From positions 1 to 47,709 of the forward strand of contig JAFQAU010000191.1 in NCBI GenBank assembly GCA_017399885.1: a DNA stretch of 47,709 nt, given 5' to 3'. The stretch is from Lachnospiraceae bacterium. Its GTDB lineage: Bacteria; Bacillota; Clostridia; Lachnospirales; Lachnospiraceae. Of the stretch, positions 1 through 7,653 are shown piece after piece. The notes beneath the pieces are model-generated. The model was given only the letters and a program-made list of their open reading frames with translations, searched no databases and had not been told where the DNA came from. The stretch's first letter is position 1; each line of letters starts with the position of its first letter. The translations under genes and the position numbers were made by a program.

Positions 1-1
1 C

Positions 2-100
2 CTTGTTGCCTTGGTCGAAAGAACTTCCAGATATTTGTCATCTATCTTACAACAGAAAAAAACATGTGTAAAAAATAGGCGTATGGCCAGTGTAGCATGA
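2..100 (+). pseudogene. Possible IS30-type transposase fragment
   Basis: Plus frame 2 reads 32 residues without a start, containing LVALVERTSRYL, and then stops. The LVER-(T/K)-(S/T)-R-(Y/F) string resembles the segment around the second catalytic Asp of IS30-family transposases. The frame is cut by the window start and ends soon after the motif, so at most this is a degenerate or frameshifted remnant. It lies in the DNA I infer to be the end of a second integrative element. The call rests on one short motif. Confidence 0.3.
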
Positions 101-124
101 ATTTGCTAGATTGACTATACGCCT
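77..124. terminator. Two-tier hairpin, terminator-like
   Basis: Outer arms AGGCGTAT/ATACGCCT enclose an inner TAGCA/TGCTA stem. A T-rich stretch follows on either strand (TGTTTT on plus, ATTTTTT on minus), so it could terminate in both directions. Confidence 0.5.
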
Positions 125-168
125 TGTTTTGAATCGCTTACTCATTATTTTGTGAATACCTGAGATAT

Positions 169-190
169 AGGTATCAAAAAGGTATCACAA
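169..190. other. Paired arm-like sites left of the left att core
   Basis: Two copies of AGGTATCA(A/C)AA start 11 bp apart and end 54 bp before the core at 245. The island's right end has AGTACCAAAA twice, also 11 bp apart and 53 bp before its core. I infer integrase arm-type sites of a different, neighbouring element. Confidence 0.5.
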
Positions 191-203
191 ACAAAAGAAA
201 AGC

Positions 204-235
204 CCCACAAACAGCGTATTTACGCCATTTGTGGG
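204..235 (-). terminator. Terminator next to left att core
   Basis: CCCACAAA/TTTGTGGG arms with an inner GCGTA/TACGC stem. On the minus strand it is followed by GCTTTTCTTTT. It holds the position relative to the core that the guaA terminator holds at 14757-14800, but the sequence differs. Confidence 0.7.
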
Positions 236-244
236 ACTTTGTGT

Positions 245-257
245 ATTACTCAAACTC
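245..257. repeat. Left attachment core (attL-like)
   Basis: ATTACTCAAACTC is identical to 14804-14816, where it encodes the last three codons (Glu-Phe-Glu) and stop of guaA on the minus strand. The left copy is outside any gene and marks the other boundary of the inserted DNA. Confidence 0.8.
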
Positions 258-360
258 GCAGAATTCTAAGTCTAAATTGTTATTTCTCGTCCATCTATTT
301 AACATATTTGTTAAGTATTTTATGATTTTTGCAATCATTTTTTCTTTTCTTCTTCAAAAT

Positions 361-381
361 AGTACCAAAGTAGTACCAGAA
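361..381. other. Candidate integrase arm sites, left inner end
   Basis: AGTACCAAAG and AGTACCAGAA start 11 bp apart, 104 bp inside the left core. They match the pair at the right end in sequence and period. Confidence 0.6.
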
Positions 382-530
382 CGAATTTTTATCATTCTTG
401 TGGTACGAGTGGCTTACAAGTACAATTTTGATTTTGTTCACCTACATTTCATTATAAAGGATAGTTAGGGATTTGCAAGGAAAATCTTAATAAATCTTGT
501 AATACTAAATTCTGTGATTCTGGAAAATTA

Positions 531-2039
531 TTAATTTTCTCCTTCTTTTACTATCCAGCGTCCATTTCTATTAGAACCTTCTCTTCCGAGTATGCCTTCT
601 TCCTGCAATTCCTTTATGTCTTTCTGTATCTGTTTTCTACTTAACCCTAACTCTTCCATAAGTTTTCTCTGAGTCATTGTAGGATTTTCTGCCAACAGTT
701 CTAATATCACCTGTTTTCTTTCGGTTTCTTTTTTTGGCTCCTTTTCGGCTCCTTTTTGGCTCCTTTTCGGTTCCTCATGTGAAAGTTCTACAAACCCCTC
801 ATGAATAAACAATCTGGATATAAAGTAACTGCGTGTCTCATCTGTTTCAAACTCCGGTTTGGGTGATCCATTTGCCTCTAGTGCATCCAAAATTTTCTTG
901 AATCCAGTATTTCTTCCCTCTGTCAAATGCAGTTCCTTTAAGAAATCACCTATCCTACGATTTCTGTATCTTCTGTTTGATACTCGATAATTTTTCAATC
1001 CCTCTATCGTTACAGAACGATCTGGTCCAGGGAAACTGACAATTTCTATTCTGTCCTTTTCCACCCGCACTTCAATCGGCTCTCTCTCGTCATATGCACG
1101 GTGATATACTGCATTTGATAATGCTTCCTCCACTGCTGCAAATGGATAATTAAAGAATCTGTCTGCTTCTGCCCTATCTGGATGCTTTACAACTTTTTCC
1201 GTAATAATTGTATTTCTGATATACTGTAATGCATCTCGTAACTGCTGATGAATCGGACCTTTAAATGTCTGCTCAATGATGTCATTTCCACCCAAACCAT
1301 CTGGGAATTGCACAACATCTATCTGCGTATATGGAAAAAACTTATCCGGCTCCATGCTAAAAAACATCAATCCTACATTCTTCGGTTTAGTATATTCTGG
1401 AAGATTACTAATAATATTCATATCGCTACATACTTCAATAAAATCCCCTGTTTTCGATTTTTCATACAAAGAACTTTTAACCTCTTTTAAATAATTCTGA
1501 ATAAGAGTAATATTCAAATCTGACATCTCCGCTTGGTGATTGACACGATCATCAAACGGTACTCTGTTCGCCAGATTAAATAAATCTTTTTCCTCATCAT
1601 CTGATGGTTCTACCGTACTTGATGCCTTACGAATATAGTGAATGCGTTCCTTATTATTTTTCGCCATTGTCTTAGGAGAAGAATATGGTCTATTGTCTCC
1701 ACCAGGACACCAAAGGACAATAAATTTTTTGCTTTCATAATCAACAACTTCCACAATAGGCATATATGCTGGTCTAAGAAGTTTACATTTTGCCAAAATA
1801 CTTTTCTGATAAGCATCAATCTTATCTGCTGCCACACCTTTTAGAGGATAAACAGGTTGTCCATCCGATTCTTCTACACCAATGACAATATAACCACCAC
1901 CCCAGTTGTCAAGATCATTAGCAAAAGCACAGACTGTTTTTAAAGATGCTTCTGCATCCCACGTTTCTTTAAATTCAATTCTTGCCCATTCTACCACATT
2001 GCCTGAAAGTAATGTTTTTATGTTTGTTGGTATGGCCAT
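531..2039 (-). CDS. Schlafen/AlbA_2-type protein with ATPase-like and winged-helix domains
   Basis: About 502 residues. The N-terminal ~150 residues match the AlbA_2 (Schlafen-like) nucleic-acid-binding domain, with IEFKET and a GGGYIVIGVEE strand. The middle has a GHKL-like region (VEEALSNAVYHRAYD, later GRNTGFKKIL) as in RecG-like or HATPase_c_4 proteins. A charged linker rich in EKEPKK, encoded by a repetitive stretch at 730-775, leads to a winged helix (MTQRKLMEELGLSRKQIQKD). In bacteria the family is described as transcriptional regulators or parts of phage defence; the exact role here is unknown. I prefer the ATG giving MAIPTN, 11 nt after AAAGGG; an in-frame GTG lies three codons upstream. 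It is the last gene of the island's minus strand, after a 250-nt gap, so it may be transcribed separately. Confidence 0.8.
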   Translation of the reverse strand: MAIPTNIKTLLSGNVVEWARIEFKETWDAEASLKTVCAFANDLDNWGGGYIVIGVEESDGQPVYPLKGVAADKIDAYQKSILAKCKLLRPAYMPIVEVVDYESKKFIVLWCPGGDNRPYSSPKTMAKNNKERIHYIRKASSTVEPSDDEEKDLFNLANRVPFDDRVNHQAEMSDLNITLIQNYLKEVKSSLYEKSKTGDFIEVCSDMNIISNLPEYTKPKNVGLMFFSMEPDKFFPYTQIDVVQFPDGLGGNDIIEQTFKGPIHQQLRDALQYIRNTIITEKVVKHPDRAEADRFFNYPFAAVEEALSNAVYHRAYDEREPIEVRVEKDRIEIVSFPGPDRSVTIEGLKNYRVSNRRYRNRRIGDFLKELHLTEGRNTGFKKILDALEANGSPKPEFETDETRSYFISRLFIHEGFVELSHEEPKRSQKGAEKEPKKETERKQVILELLAENPTMTQRKLMEELGLSRKQIQKDIKELQEEGILGREGSNRNGRWIVKEGEN

Positions 2040-2221
2040 ATCATTCACTGCCCTTTCACTTTTTATTATTCCTAAAACTGTATTTCTTTATCTTGTTGTT
2101 TATTATCTAGATGTTTGAATCAAAAGCATATTTAACTATAAATCGTGTGAATGTTTTTGAATTGCTTCTTAAAGTTTACTAATAACTCTATATTTTCTAA
2201 TCAAAATTGCCGATGAATGGT

Positions 2222-2244
2222 ATTCAATTCAGAAACAATTGAAT
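2222..2244. repeat. Short perfect inverted repeat
   Basis: ATTCAATT/AATTGAAT arms with a 7-nt loop, in the gap between the ATPase-TOPRIM gene and the AlbA_2 gene. No T-run follows, so it looks more like an operator than a terminator. Nothing else was recognised in this gap. Confidence 0.35.
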
Positions 2245-2300
2245 CACTTTAAATTATCATAACCTTTTGCCCCCGCATCTTATCTAATAATTAACAAAAA

Positions 2301-4130
2301 TCAACTATTACAATACTCATATATTGTATTTAGAATATTTAGCATATCATCAAAATATGCACTGTTTTTTCCATTGTCAATCCAAGCCTTTGTTATCATC
2401 TTAATTGTAGCTTCCTTACAACTTTCATCTGGAAACAATACTCTACATATATTAGTAACACTGTCTTTTGCATTTCCATTATTTATTGGTTCTAATAATG
2501 CATCACCATATATTTCTTTTGCATTATCGAATTGTAAAACTATGGCTTCTGGAACTAATTTCCCTGGTAAATAAAACAAATGTTTTTCCGCATACTTTAA
2601 ATATTCCTGATATACTTCTATTTTCTGTTCTTTATTTGAACCTTTTTCTCCTCCATCTACCAATGGATTAATTCTACAGTTTGATGCACTCAGTTTTTTT
2701 ACATAATCTTCCAATTTTTCCAACTTATTAATTTCTCCAGCTGGTATGTCCGAATATCGTATGACCTCTTCTGGTTCCTTGTCTCCATCAAGAATAATAA
2801 ATACTTTATCATACATTTCATCAAGTGCCAAGATTGGCAAATGCTTTGTAATTAAAGTCTCAGCCCCTCCATGTCTGTATTCTACAGAAAAAAACTCTCT
2901 GATATTTAAATGTGTTAATACACCTTCAATTAAACTTTTTGCAGCAATATCCTCACATAAAATTAAATTTTTCCTATCAACCTCTTCTTTTATATTATAA
3001 AAAGCTTCTTTATAGTAAACACCGTTTGTAATATCTGTTGTTCCAAAATCATTAATTTCAAATAATTTTAAAGCTTTTTTGGGCATCTCTTCAATCAGGA
3101 CCATGGAATGAGTTGATATAACAATCTGATAATGACGTTTTCTAATCATATTCAACAAAAAAATTTTCAATTTTCTTTGTGCACTTGGGTGTAATGAAAC
3201 TTCTGGTTCATCTAGTAAAATAAGAGAATCTTTCCCAGCATCCATAATAGCACAAACCATGTTGATAATAGCATTTTCACCGCTTCCCGCATTTGCCTCT
3301 GAATATCTATTTCCACGTTTTGTTTTGACCATAATAGAGGTTCCCCAAGATTCATAAATTCTATGATAAACTAATCTAATTTCTTCATACTCTTTTCCTA
3401 AAATATAATTGATTACATCTAGTTTCTTTCTTCCATTATTATTATCTATTATTTCCATTTCTTCATGAAGAACATTACCAGGATGATTGGCATATACAAT
3501 ATTTTTTTCTCCATTAAATACCCGGTTTAAATATTTAGATTGTCTTTTTATATATTGTTTAGAAGCTTTATTTTTTTGTTCAAATTTTCTTTGTTTCCTG
3601 TCAGGTTTTGATTTATAAAAATGAAAATACTTATCAAATGCACTAAGTTCTCCTCTGAAATCAAAATAAACAACCTCTTTTTTAACAGGATCATTTCTAC
3701 TTTCACTGTCTGTATTATCATCCGGTTTCATACCAATCTTTAAATCTATAGCAGCAGTTTCCCAGTAATCTGGTGCCTTTTTACTAGGCTGCCTCTTTTT
3801 TAAGACTTCTTTTATTTTGCTATTAGCATCCCTTTTATATCCATAAAAATATTTATTTTTTCCCTCTTCTATTGGATCTACCTTTGTTGTAAACCAATAA
3901 TCTCCTGTACTCTTATTCTTTGGTGCCCCATAAATAGCTTGTAAAACTGAACTCTTACCAGTCCCATTTTTTCCCACAAGCATCGTCATTGGGAAATCAA
4001 ACTTTATTTCTGAATTATCTGTTAAATTTTTATATTTAGGAAACTTCATATACTCAATATAATTCATAAAGCTCCCCTTACTATAATCACTACTAATTTC
4101 TTCTATAAGTACTTTTATATCTTCTTCCAT
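2301..4130 (-). CDS. OLD-like ATPase with C-terminal TOPRIM domain
   Basis: 609 residues. The ABC/SMC-type ATPase has Walker A GKNGTGKS (53-60), a SGENA signature (283-287), Walker B LILLDEPE (303-310) and a switch His (STHS, H341). A TOPRIM-like domain follows, with the acidic residue in LILCED (E393) and IILDGD (448-450). This is the layout of OLD-family nucleases and of AriA/AriB (PARIS)-type pairs when fused. TOPRIM proteins usually show VEG where this reads CED. There is no UvrD-like helicase next door, which argues against a Gabija pair. It starts 15 nt after methyltransferase 2 and is last in the restriction operon, so it probably belongs to the same defence unit. The start follows AAGGAG by 11 nt. 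Confidence 0.8.
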   Translation of the reverse strand: MEEDIKVLIEEISSDYSKGSFMNYIEYMKFPKYKNLTDNSEIKFDFPMTMLVGKNGTGKSSVLQAIYGAPKNKSTGDYWFTTKVDPIEEGKNKYFYGYKRDANSKIKEVLKKRQPSKKAPDYWETAAIDLKIGMKPDDNTDSESRNDPVKKEVVYFDFRGELSAFDKYFHFYKSKPDRKQRKFEQKNKASKQYIKRQSKYLNRVFNGEKNIVYANHPGNVLHEEMEIIDNNNGRKKLDVINYILGKEYEEIRLVYHRIYESWGTSIMVKTKRGNRYSEANAGSGENAIINMVCAIMDAGKDSLILLDEPEVSLHPSAQRKLKIFLLNMIRKRHYQIVISTHSMVLIEEMPKKALKLFEINDFGTTDITNGVYYKEAFYNIKEEVDRKNLILCEDIAAKSLIEGVLTHLNIREFFSVEYRHGGAETLITKHLPILALDEMYDKVFIILDGDKEPEEVIRYSDIPAGEINKLEKLEDYVKKLSASNCRINPLVDGGEKGSNKEQKIEVYQEYLKYAEKHLFYLPGKLVPEAIVLQFDNAKEIYGDALLEPINNGNAKDSVTNICRVLFPDESCKEATIKMITKAWIDNGKNSAYFDDMLNILNTIYEYCNS

Positions 4131-4145
4131 TATTCATTTCTCTCC

Positions 4146-5174
4146 TTAAATATTTTCATGTTCATGTAAAATATATCCACCTAACACTTCAGCTAATCTA
4201 ACAGGCACAGCATTACCTATTTGTTTTCCTATTTCCATCAAACTTCCTTCAAAAATATAATCATCATTAAATGTTTGCAAAGCTGCTGCTTCCCTTAATG
4301 AAATGGCTCTATTTTGCTCTGGATGTCCAAATCTCCCATTAGATAAACTAAAACATTTAGATGTCAATGTTGGTGATACTTGGTTCCAACTCATTCTCCC
4401 ATATACATCTGAATGCCCCGAAAAATCTTGATGACATTCTAACCATAATTCTCTTGGCCAATCCATTCTACTTCCACCATCATGTGGTGTATGTTCCATT
4501 CTTTCTAAATTTCTAGCTGATATTCCTGCGGCTCTGTGATTAGGAATTTCCATATTCTCTTCACCTGCCATAATTGGTGGATAATCATGTATTGCATCAT
4601 ACACAGTTCTATAAGGAAGTAAATCTTCTCCATGTGTTGGATTGGGTATATGAGGTACAAATCGCCTAGAGCCTATTAATATATATCTTCTTCTATTTTG
4701 TGGTACACCATATTCTTTTGCATTTATCACTCCATCATCAAACAAATAACCTTCAGCAATTAGCATATTCCTAAATAAATCTAATACCTCTTGCCCTCTT
4801 CTACCAATAGATGCAACATTTTCAATCAAAATATGTGCTGGATGTATTTCTCTAACAAATCTCCCAAATTCATTTAAAAGATTAACTGAAATATGCTCAT
4901 TGGGGTTTCTTGGATTAAGAATACTAAACGGCTGACACGGTGCACATCCGACTAACAATAATTCATCTATATCATCAACCAAGGGTGATTGTTCTCTCAA
5001 TATATTTACTGTAACATCCTGTATATTCATATTTAGATATGGTATCTCATTATTATGTTCATATGTATTCTGACATGCTGGATTAGAATCTATACCAAAT
5101 AACACATTAATTTGAGCATCCAATAATCCACAAGTCATTCCTCCACCACCACAAAAAAAGTCTATTGCATTCAT
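4146..5174 (-). CDS. DNA (cytosine-5) methyltransferase 2 of the LlaJI-like system
   Basis: 342 residues, the usual size. Motif I is FCGGGGMTCG (7-16), motif IV GCAPCQPFS with catalytic Cys80, motif VI ENV, motif VIII QNRRRYILIGSR and motif X GNAVPVRLAEVLG. It transfers methyl from SAM to C5 of cytosine. LlaJI-type systems have two m5C methyltransferases because the recognition site is asymmetric and each strand needs its own enzyme; the pairing with the gene at 9623-10693 fits that. The ribosome binding site is weak (GGAAAATAA before ATG). Target sequence not deducible. Confidence 0.92.
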   Translation of the reverse strand: MNAIDFFCGGGGMTCGLLDAQINVLFGIDSNPACQNTYEHNNEIPYLNMNIQDVTVNILREQSPLVDDIDELLLVGCAPCQPFSILNPRNPNEHISVNLLNEFGRFVREIHPAHILIENVASIGRRGQEVLDLFRNMLIAEGYLFDDGVINAKEYGVPQNRRRYILIGSRRFVPHIPNPTHGEDLLPYRTVYDAIHDYPPIMAGEENMEIPNHRAAGISARNLERMEHTPHDGGSRMDWPRELWLECHQDFSGHSDVYGRMSWNQVSPTLTSKCFSLSNGRFGHPEQNRAISLREAAALQTFNDDYIFEGSLMEIGKQIGNAVPVRLAEVLGGYILHEHENI

Positions 5175-5209
5175 TTATTTTCCAACTTTCTTTTCTATCT
5201 TATTTTTTA

Positions 5210-5650
5210 CTATAAAGTATTATCTACAATTTGGTCAAATATTGTTTCCTCAATAACCTTCACACACTCATCAGTATGTTTCTTAATATCCTCTCCCCAA
5301 AAACGTATCACAGTCCATCCTTCAAACACCAATCTCTTATTTACCTCATCATCTCGTTCTCTATTACGCAATATCTTATTAATCCAAAATTCACTATTAT
5401 TACTCTTCTCCAATCTTGTCTTTAGGACTTCCCAGTCTTTTCCATGAAAAAACTCTCCATCACAAAAAATCGCTATATTATACTTGGTTAATACAATATC
5501 TGGACTTCCTGGTAGCTTTTTGCAATTCTTACGATACCGATAGCCTTTTTTCCATATAGCTTTTCGCAAAATCAACTCAATCTCAGTATCTTTTCCGTGA
5601 ATACTTTTCATATTTTTATGTCGTTGCTCTTTGGTTAAAACATCAGCCAT
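5210..5650 (-). CDS. vsr: Vsr-like very-short-patch-repair endonuclease
   Basis: 146 residues, typical for Vsr. It has the N-terminal signature RHKNMKSIHGKDTEIELILRK, then YRYRKNCKKLPGSPDIV with D51 at the catalytic Asp position, then EFFHG with H69 and FW-NKI-RN-ERD. Vsr nicks beside T:G mismatches made by deamination of 5-methylcytosine, so it is a natural partner of m5C methyltransferases. The E. coli enzyme binds zinc through CFWHGHHC; here that stretch reads EFFHGKDW, so the zinc ligands appear lost. RBS GAGGTGA, 4 nt before ATG. It lies 24 nt after the nuclease subunit and 35 nt before methyltransferase 2. Confidence 0.88.
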   Translation of the reverse strand: MADVLTKEQRHKNMKSIHGKDTEIELILRKAIWKKGYRYRKNCKKLPGSPDIVLTKYNIAIFCDGEFFHGKDWEVLKTRLEKSNNSEFWINKILRNRERDDEVNKRLVFEGWTVIRFWGEDIKKHTDECVKVIEETIFDQIVDNTL

Positions 5651-5674
5651 AAAATCACCTCAACTATAATTCCG

Positions 5675-6958
5675 CTACAAATACAATTCTCTTATTAATT
5701 CCATCACTTTTTCCATCAACTTATCCAAACTACTCTCACTTGCCATTGACAAGATTTCCTTTTTACTCAAAATACACTTTCTTAAAAAACTTCTAACTAT
5801 CTTTTCATCTCCTAGTTCTTGTTCCGACATTTTTTTTATACTTTGTTCTATTTCAATAGCCACTTCAGCAATCTTTTCACATTTTCCATAAGAATCCCCC
5901 ATATCCTCTGCTACCATGCTATCGTATTCCTTTTCATACGGATCAAATCCATAAAATACACTTGTTGCTACAGGACAGATTGCATCATATATTAACTTCG
6001 CTCCAAGCTCTCTTTTTATCCGTTTCGGATAAATGAGTTTTCCTTGCTCAGACTTCATTTTCATTTTTCTTTCTGCTACCTGACTTGCCTTTGTGATTCC
6101 TTGCAAGTATGCCATCATTCGGTTTGCAATATTTTTGCTATACACAGGCTTTCTTGCTACATTCGGAATATAATTTGCAATATTTTTTACCCTTTCATTA
6201 GCAAGATATAAGTCATACATATCCTCTGCATGCAACTTGACCACTGCTATATTCTCTAATGTTTTATCTCCAATTGTATGTAGCATTTTCATTTCCACAT
6301 AACCATATTCGAGCTCTGCTTCCTCACTTGGACAAAAAAACATATTCTGTACATACTGATATCCTTGCTTTTCGATAAAATCCTCATAAGCCATCTGATA
6401 CAAATACTGTTTAGTTACATCTCCCACCCCCGGTTGTCCCGTAATCTTATAACCATTTTTTTTCTGTTTAAAATCTATACAATAATATTTTGCATCATAT
6501 ATTCCAAAGCAATATGCATCTTCATTATCTACTTTATATATACTAATCAGATCTGGTCTTAGCGTATCCACCTTTCCATCTGATACAGATGGATTACTTT
6601 TATGCCACACTGGTCTATCAATAATCTCAATCAACTTCTTATTTTGTTTAGAAGCATATTCATCCGATACGCCAAGAGGAAGTTCTAATAATTTCTTATC
6701 TAATACACTTTCAAAATTTTCCGAACAAACTTTTTCCCATATAAGATTAAAACTATTAGTTCCATACAAACTGAAATTCATCTCTTCTTTATTAACATTT
6801 TCATTAGCTATATAAGTATAAATCGTTTTCAAAAGACTTTGCTTTCTTGTAATAAATTGTATCTGTATTTCCCTTTGTAATCTATATAATATATATTCAA
6901 CATCCCCAAAATCCTCAATTTTTGCAGATGTCAGTTCTACTTCTGAAATACCAAACAA
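5675..6958 (-). CDS. LlaJI/McrC-like restriction nuclease, C-terminal part (split frame)
   Basis: 427 residues from a TTG codon; no convincing start or ribosome binding site of its own. A PD-(D/E)XK core is visible as RPDLISIY (D136) followed by YDAKYY (D155, K157), the nuclease layout of the McrC/LlaJI R2 family. Its frame differs by -1 from the upstream 224-residue ORF, which stops 2 nt earlier. Just before that stop the mRNA has TTA followed by eight A in all; slipping back one base there would join the two as ...ELKK-NGVLE-LFGISEVEL and give about 653 residues. Together with the McrB-like motor it should cut DNA lacking the cognate modification. Confidence 0.82.
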   Translation of the reverse strand: MFGISEVELTSAKIEDFGDVEYILYRLQREIQIQFITRKQSLLKTIYTYIANENVNKEEMNFSLYGTNSFNLIWEKVCSENFESVLDKKLLELPLGVSDEYASKQNKKLIEIIDRPVWHKSNPSVSDGKVDTLRPDLISIYKVDNEDAYCFGIYDAKYYCIDFKQKKNGYKITGQPGVGDVTKQYLYQMAYEDFIEKQGYQYVQNMFFCPSEEAELEYGYVEMKMLHTIGDKTLENIAVVKLHAEDMYDLYLANERVKNIANYIPNVARKPVYSKNIANRMMAYLQGITKASQVAERKMKMKSEQGKLIYPKRIKRELGAKLIYDAICPVATSVFYGFDPYEKEYDSMVAEDMGDSYGKCEKIAEVAIEIEQSIKKMSEQELGDEKIVRSFLRKCILSKKEILSMASESSLDKLMEKVMELIRELYL

Positions 6959-6960
6959 TT

Positions 6961-7635
6961 CTAATACTCCATTTTTTTTAATTCAGCTGAACAAAGTGAC
7001 ACCACACATTCATGCAACCTTCTGAAGTAATCCATTTCATTGTCAATTGTATTTTTTGTCTGAAGTTCTAGATAGTACGGACGATTATTTTGTACCAATG
7101 CAAATGTCTCGTTTATAGTCTTGTCCCATAAAATCTCACCTTCACCATTGTTTTCAATAATCACTTGCTGGTTAGTGTAGATTCCATACTGAAAATAGTC
7201 CTCTAAAAGATGTAACGACACCGCAAGACGATTGAATATTTTATCATCTTCTTCACCATTATACAAATAAATCAACTGTTCTTTATCATTATATTTCTTA
7301 ATTACTTTTAATACTTTCTTTAACTGTTGCATTGGTTCGTAAGTAGAATGTATGTATTTGGGATAACATTTAAAAATATGTTCATCTAACATCACAACAC
7401 CTACAAATTCAAATACATATTCAACATTAGAACTATTTTCTGACACATCTGTAAGTACAATATCCTGATTTGACAGCTCCTCGTATTCCGGCTTTGATGC
7501 CTTAACTGCCTTCACAATTCCATATCTCTTGAGAATACCTACAAGGCGTTTTGTCTCTTCTATTGTTGTTCCTATTTCTTTAGTTATTTCTGATAATGTA
7601 TAACACTTCAATTCACGAAAGAAACCCTTCGCCAT
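6961..7635 (-). CDS. LlaJI R2-like N-terminal part (split frame)
   Basis: 224 residues, good start (GAGGTGG, 6 nt, ATG). The first ~45 residues look like a winged helix (YTLSEITKEIGTTIEETKRLVGILKRYGIV). The rest resembles the N-terminal part of LlaJI/McrC-type nuclease subunits. It ends in ELKKMEY at an A8 run, and the nuclease half begins in the -1 frame at the same spot. It is either made as a separate short protein plus a frameshift product, or it is half of a gene broken by a one-base indel. It starts 18 nt after the McrB-like gene. Confidence 0.78.
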   Translation of the reverse strand: MAKGFFRELKCYTLSEITKEIGTTIEETKRLVGILKRYGIVKAVKASKPEYEELSNQDIVLTDVSENSSNVEYVFEFVGVVMLDEHIFKCYPKYIHSTYEPMQQLKKVLKVIKKYNDKEQLIYLYNGEEDDKIFNRLAVSLHLLEDYFQYGIYTNQQVIIENNGEGEILWDKTINETFALVQNNRPYYLELQTKNTIDNEMDYFRRLHECVVSLCSAELKKMEY

Positions 7636-7653
7636 ATAGTTCCACCTCTTTTA

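Noticed and set aside
229..468. 79-residue plus-strand ORF across the left att core
   Set aside because: Phe/Ile-rich product of AT-rich DNA, no ribosome binding site, runs across a terminator stem, att core and arm sites.
2301..4130. Gabija GajA
   Set aside because: No UvrD-like GajB helicase beside it; the neighbours are restriction-modification genes.
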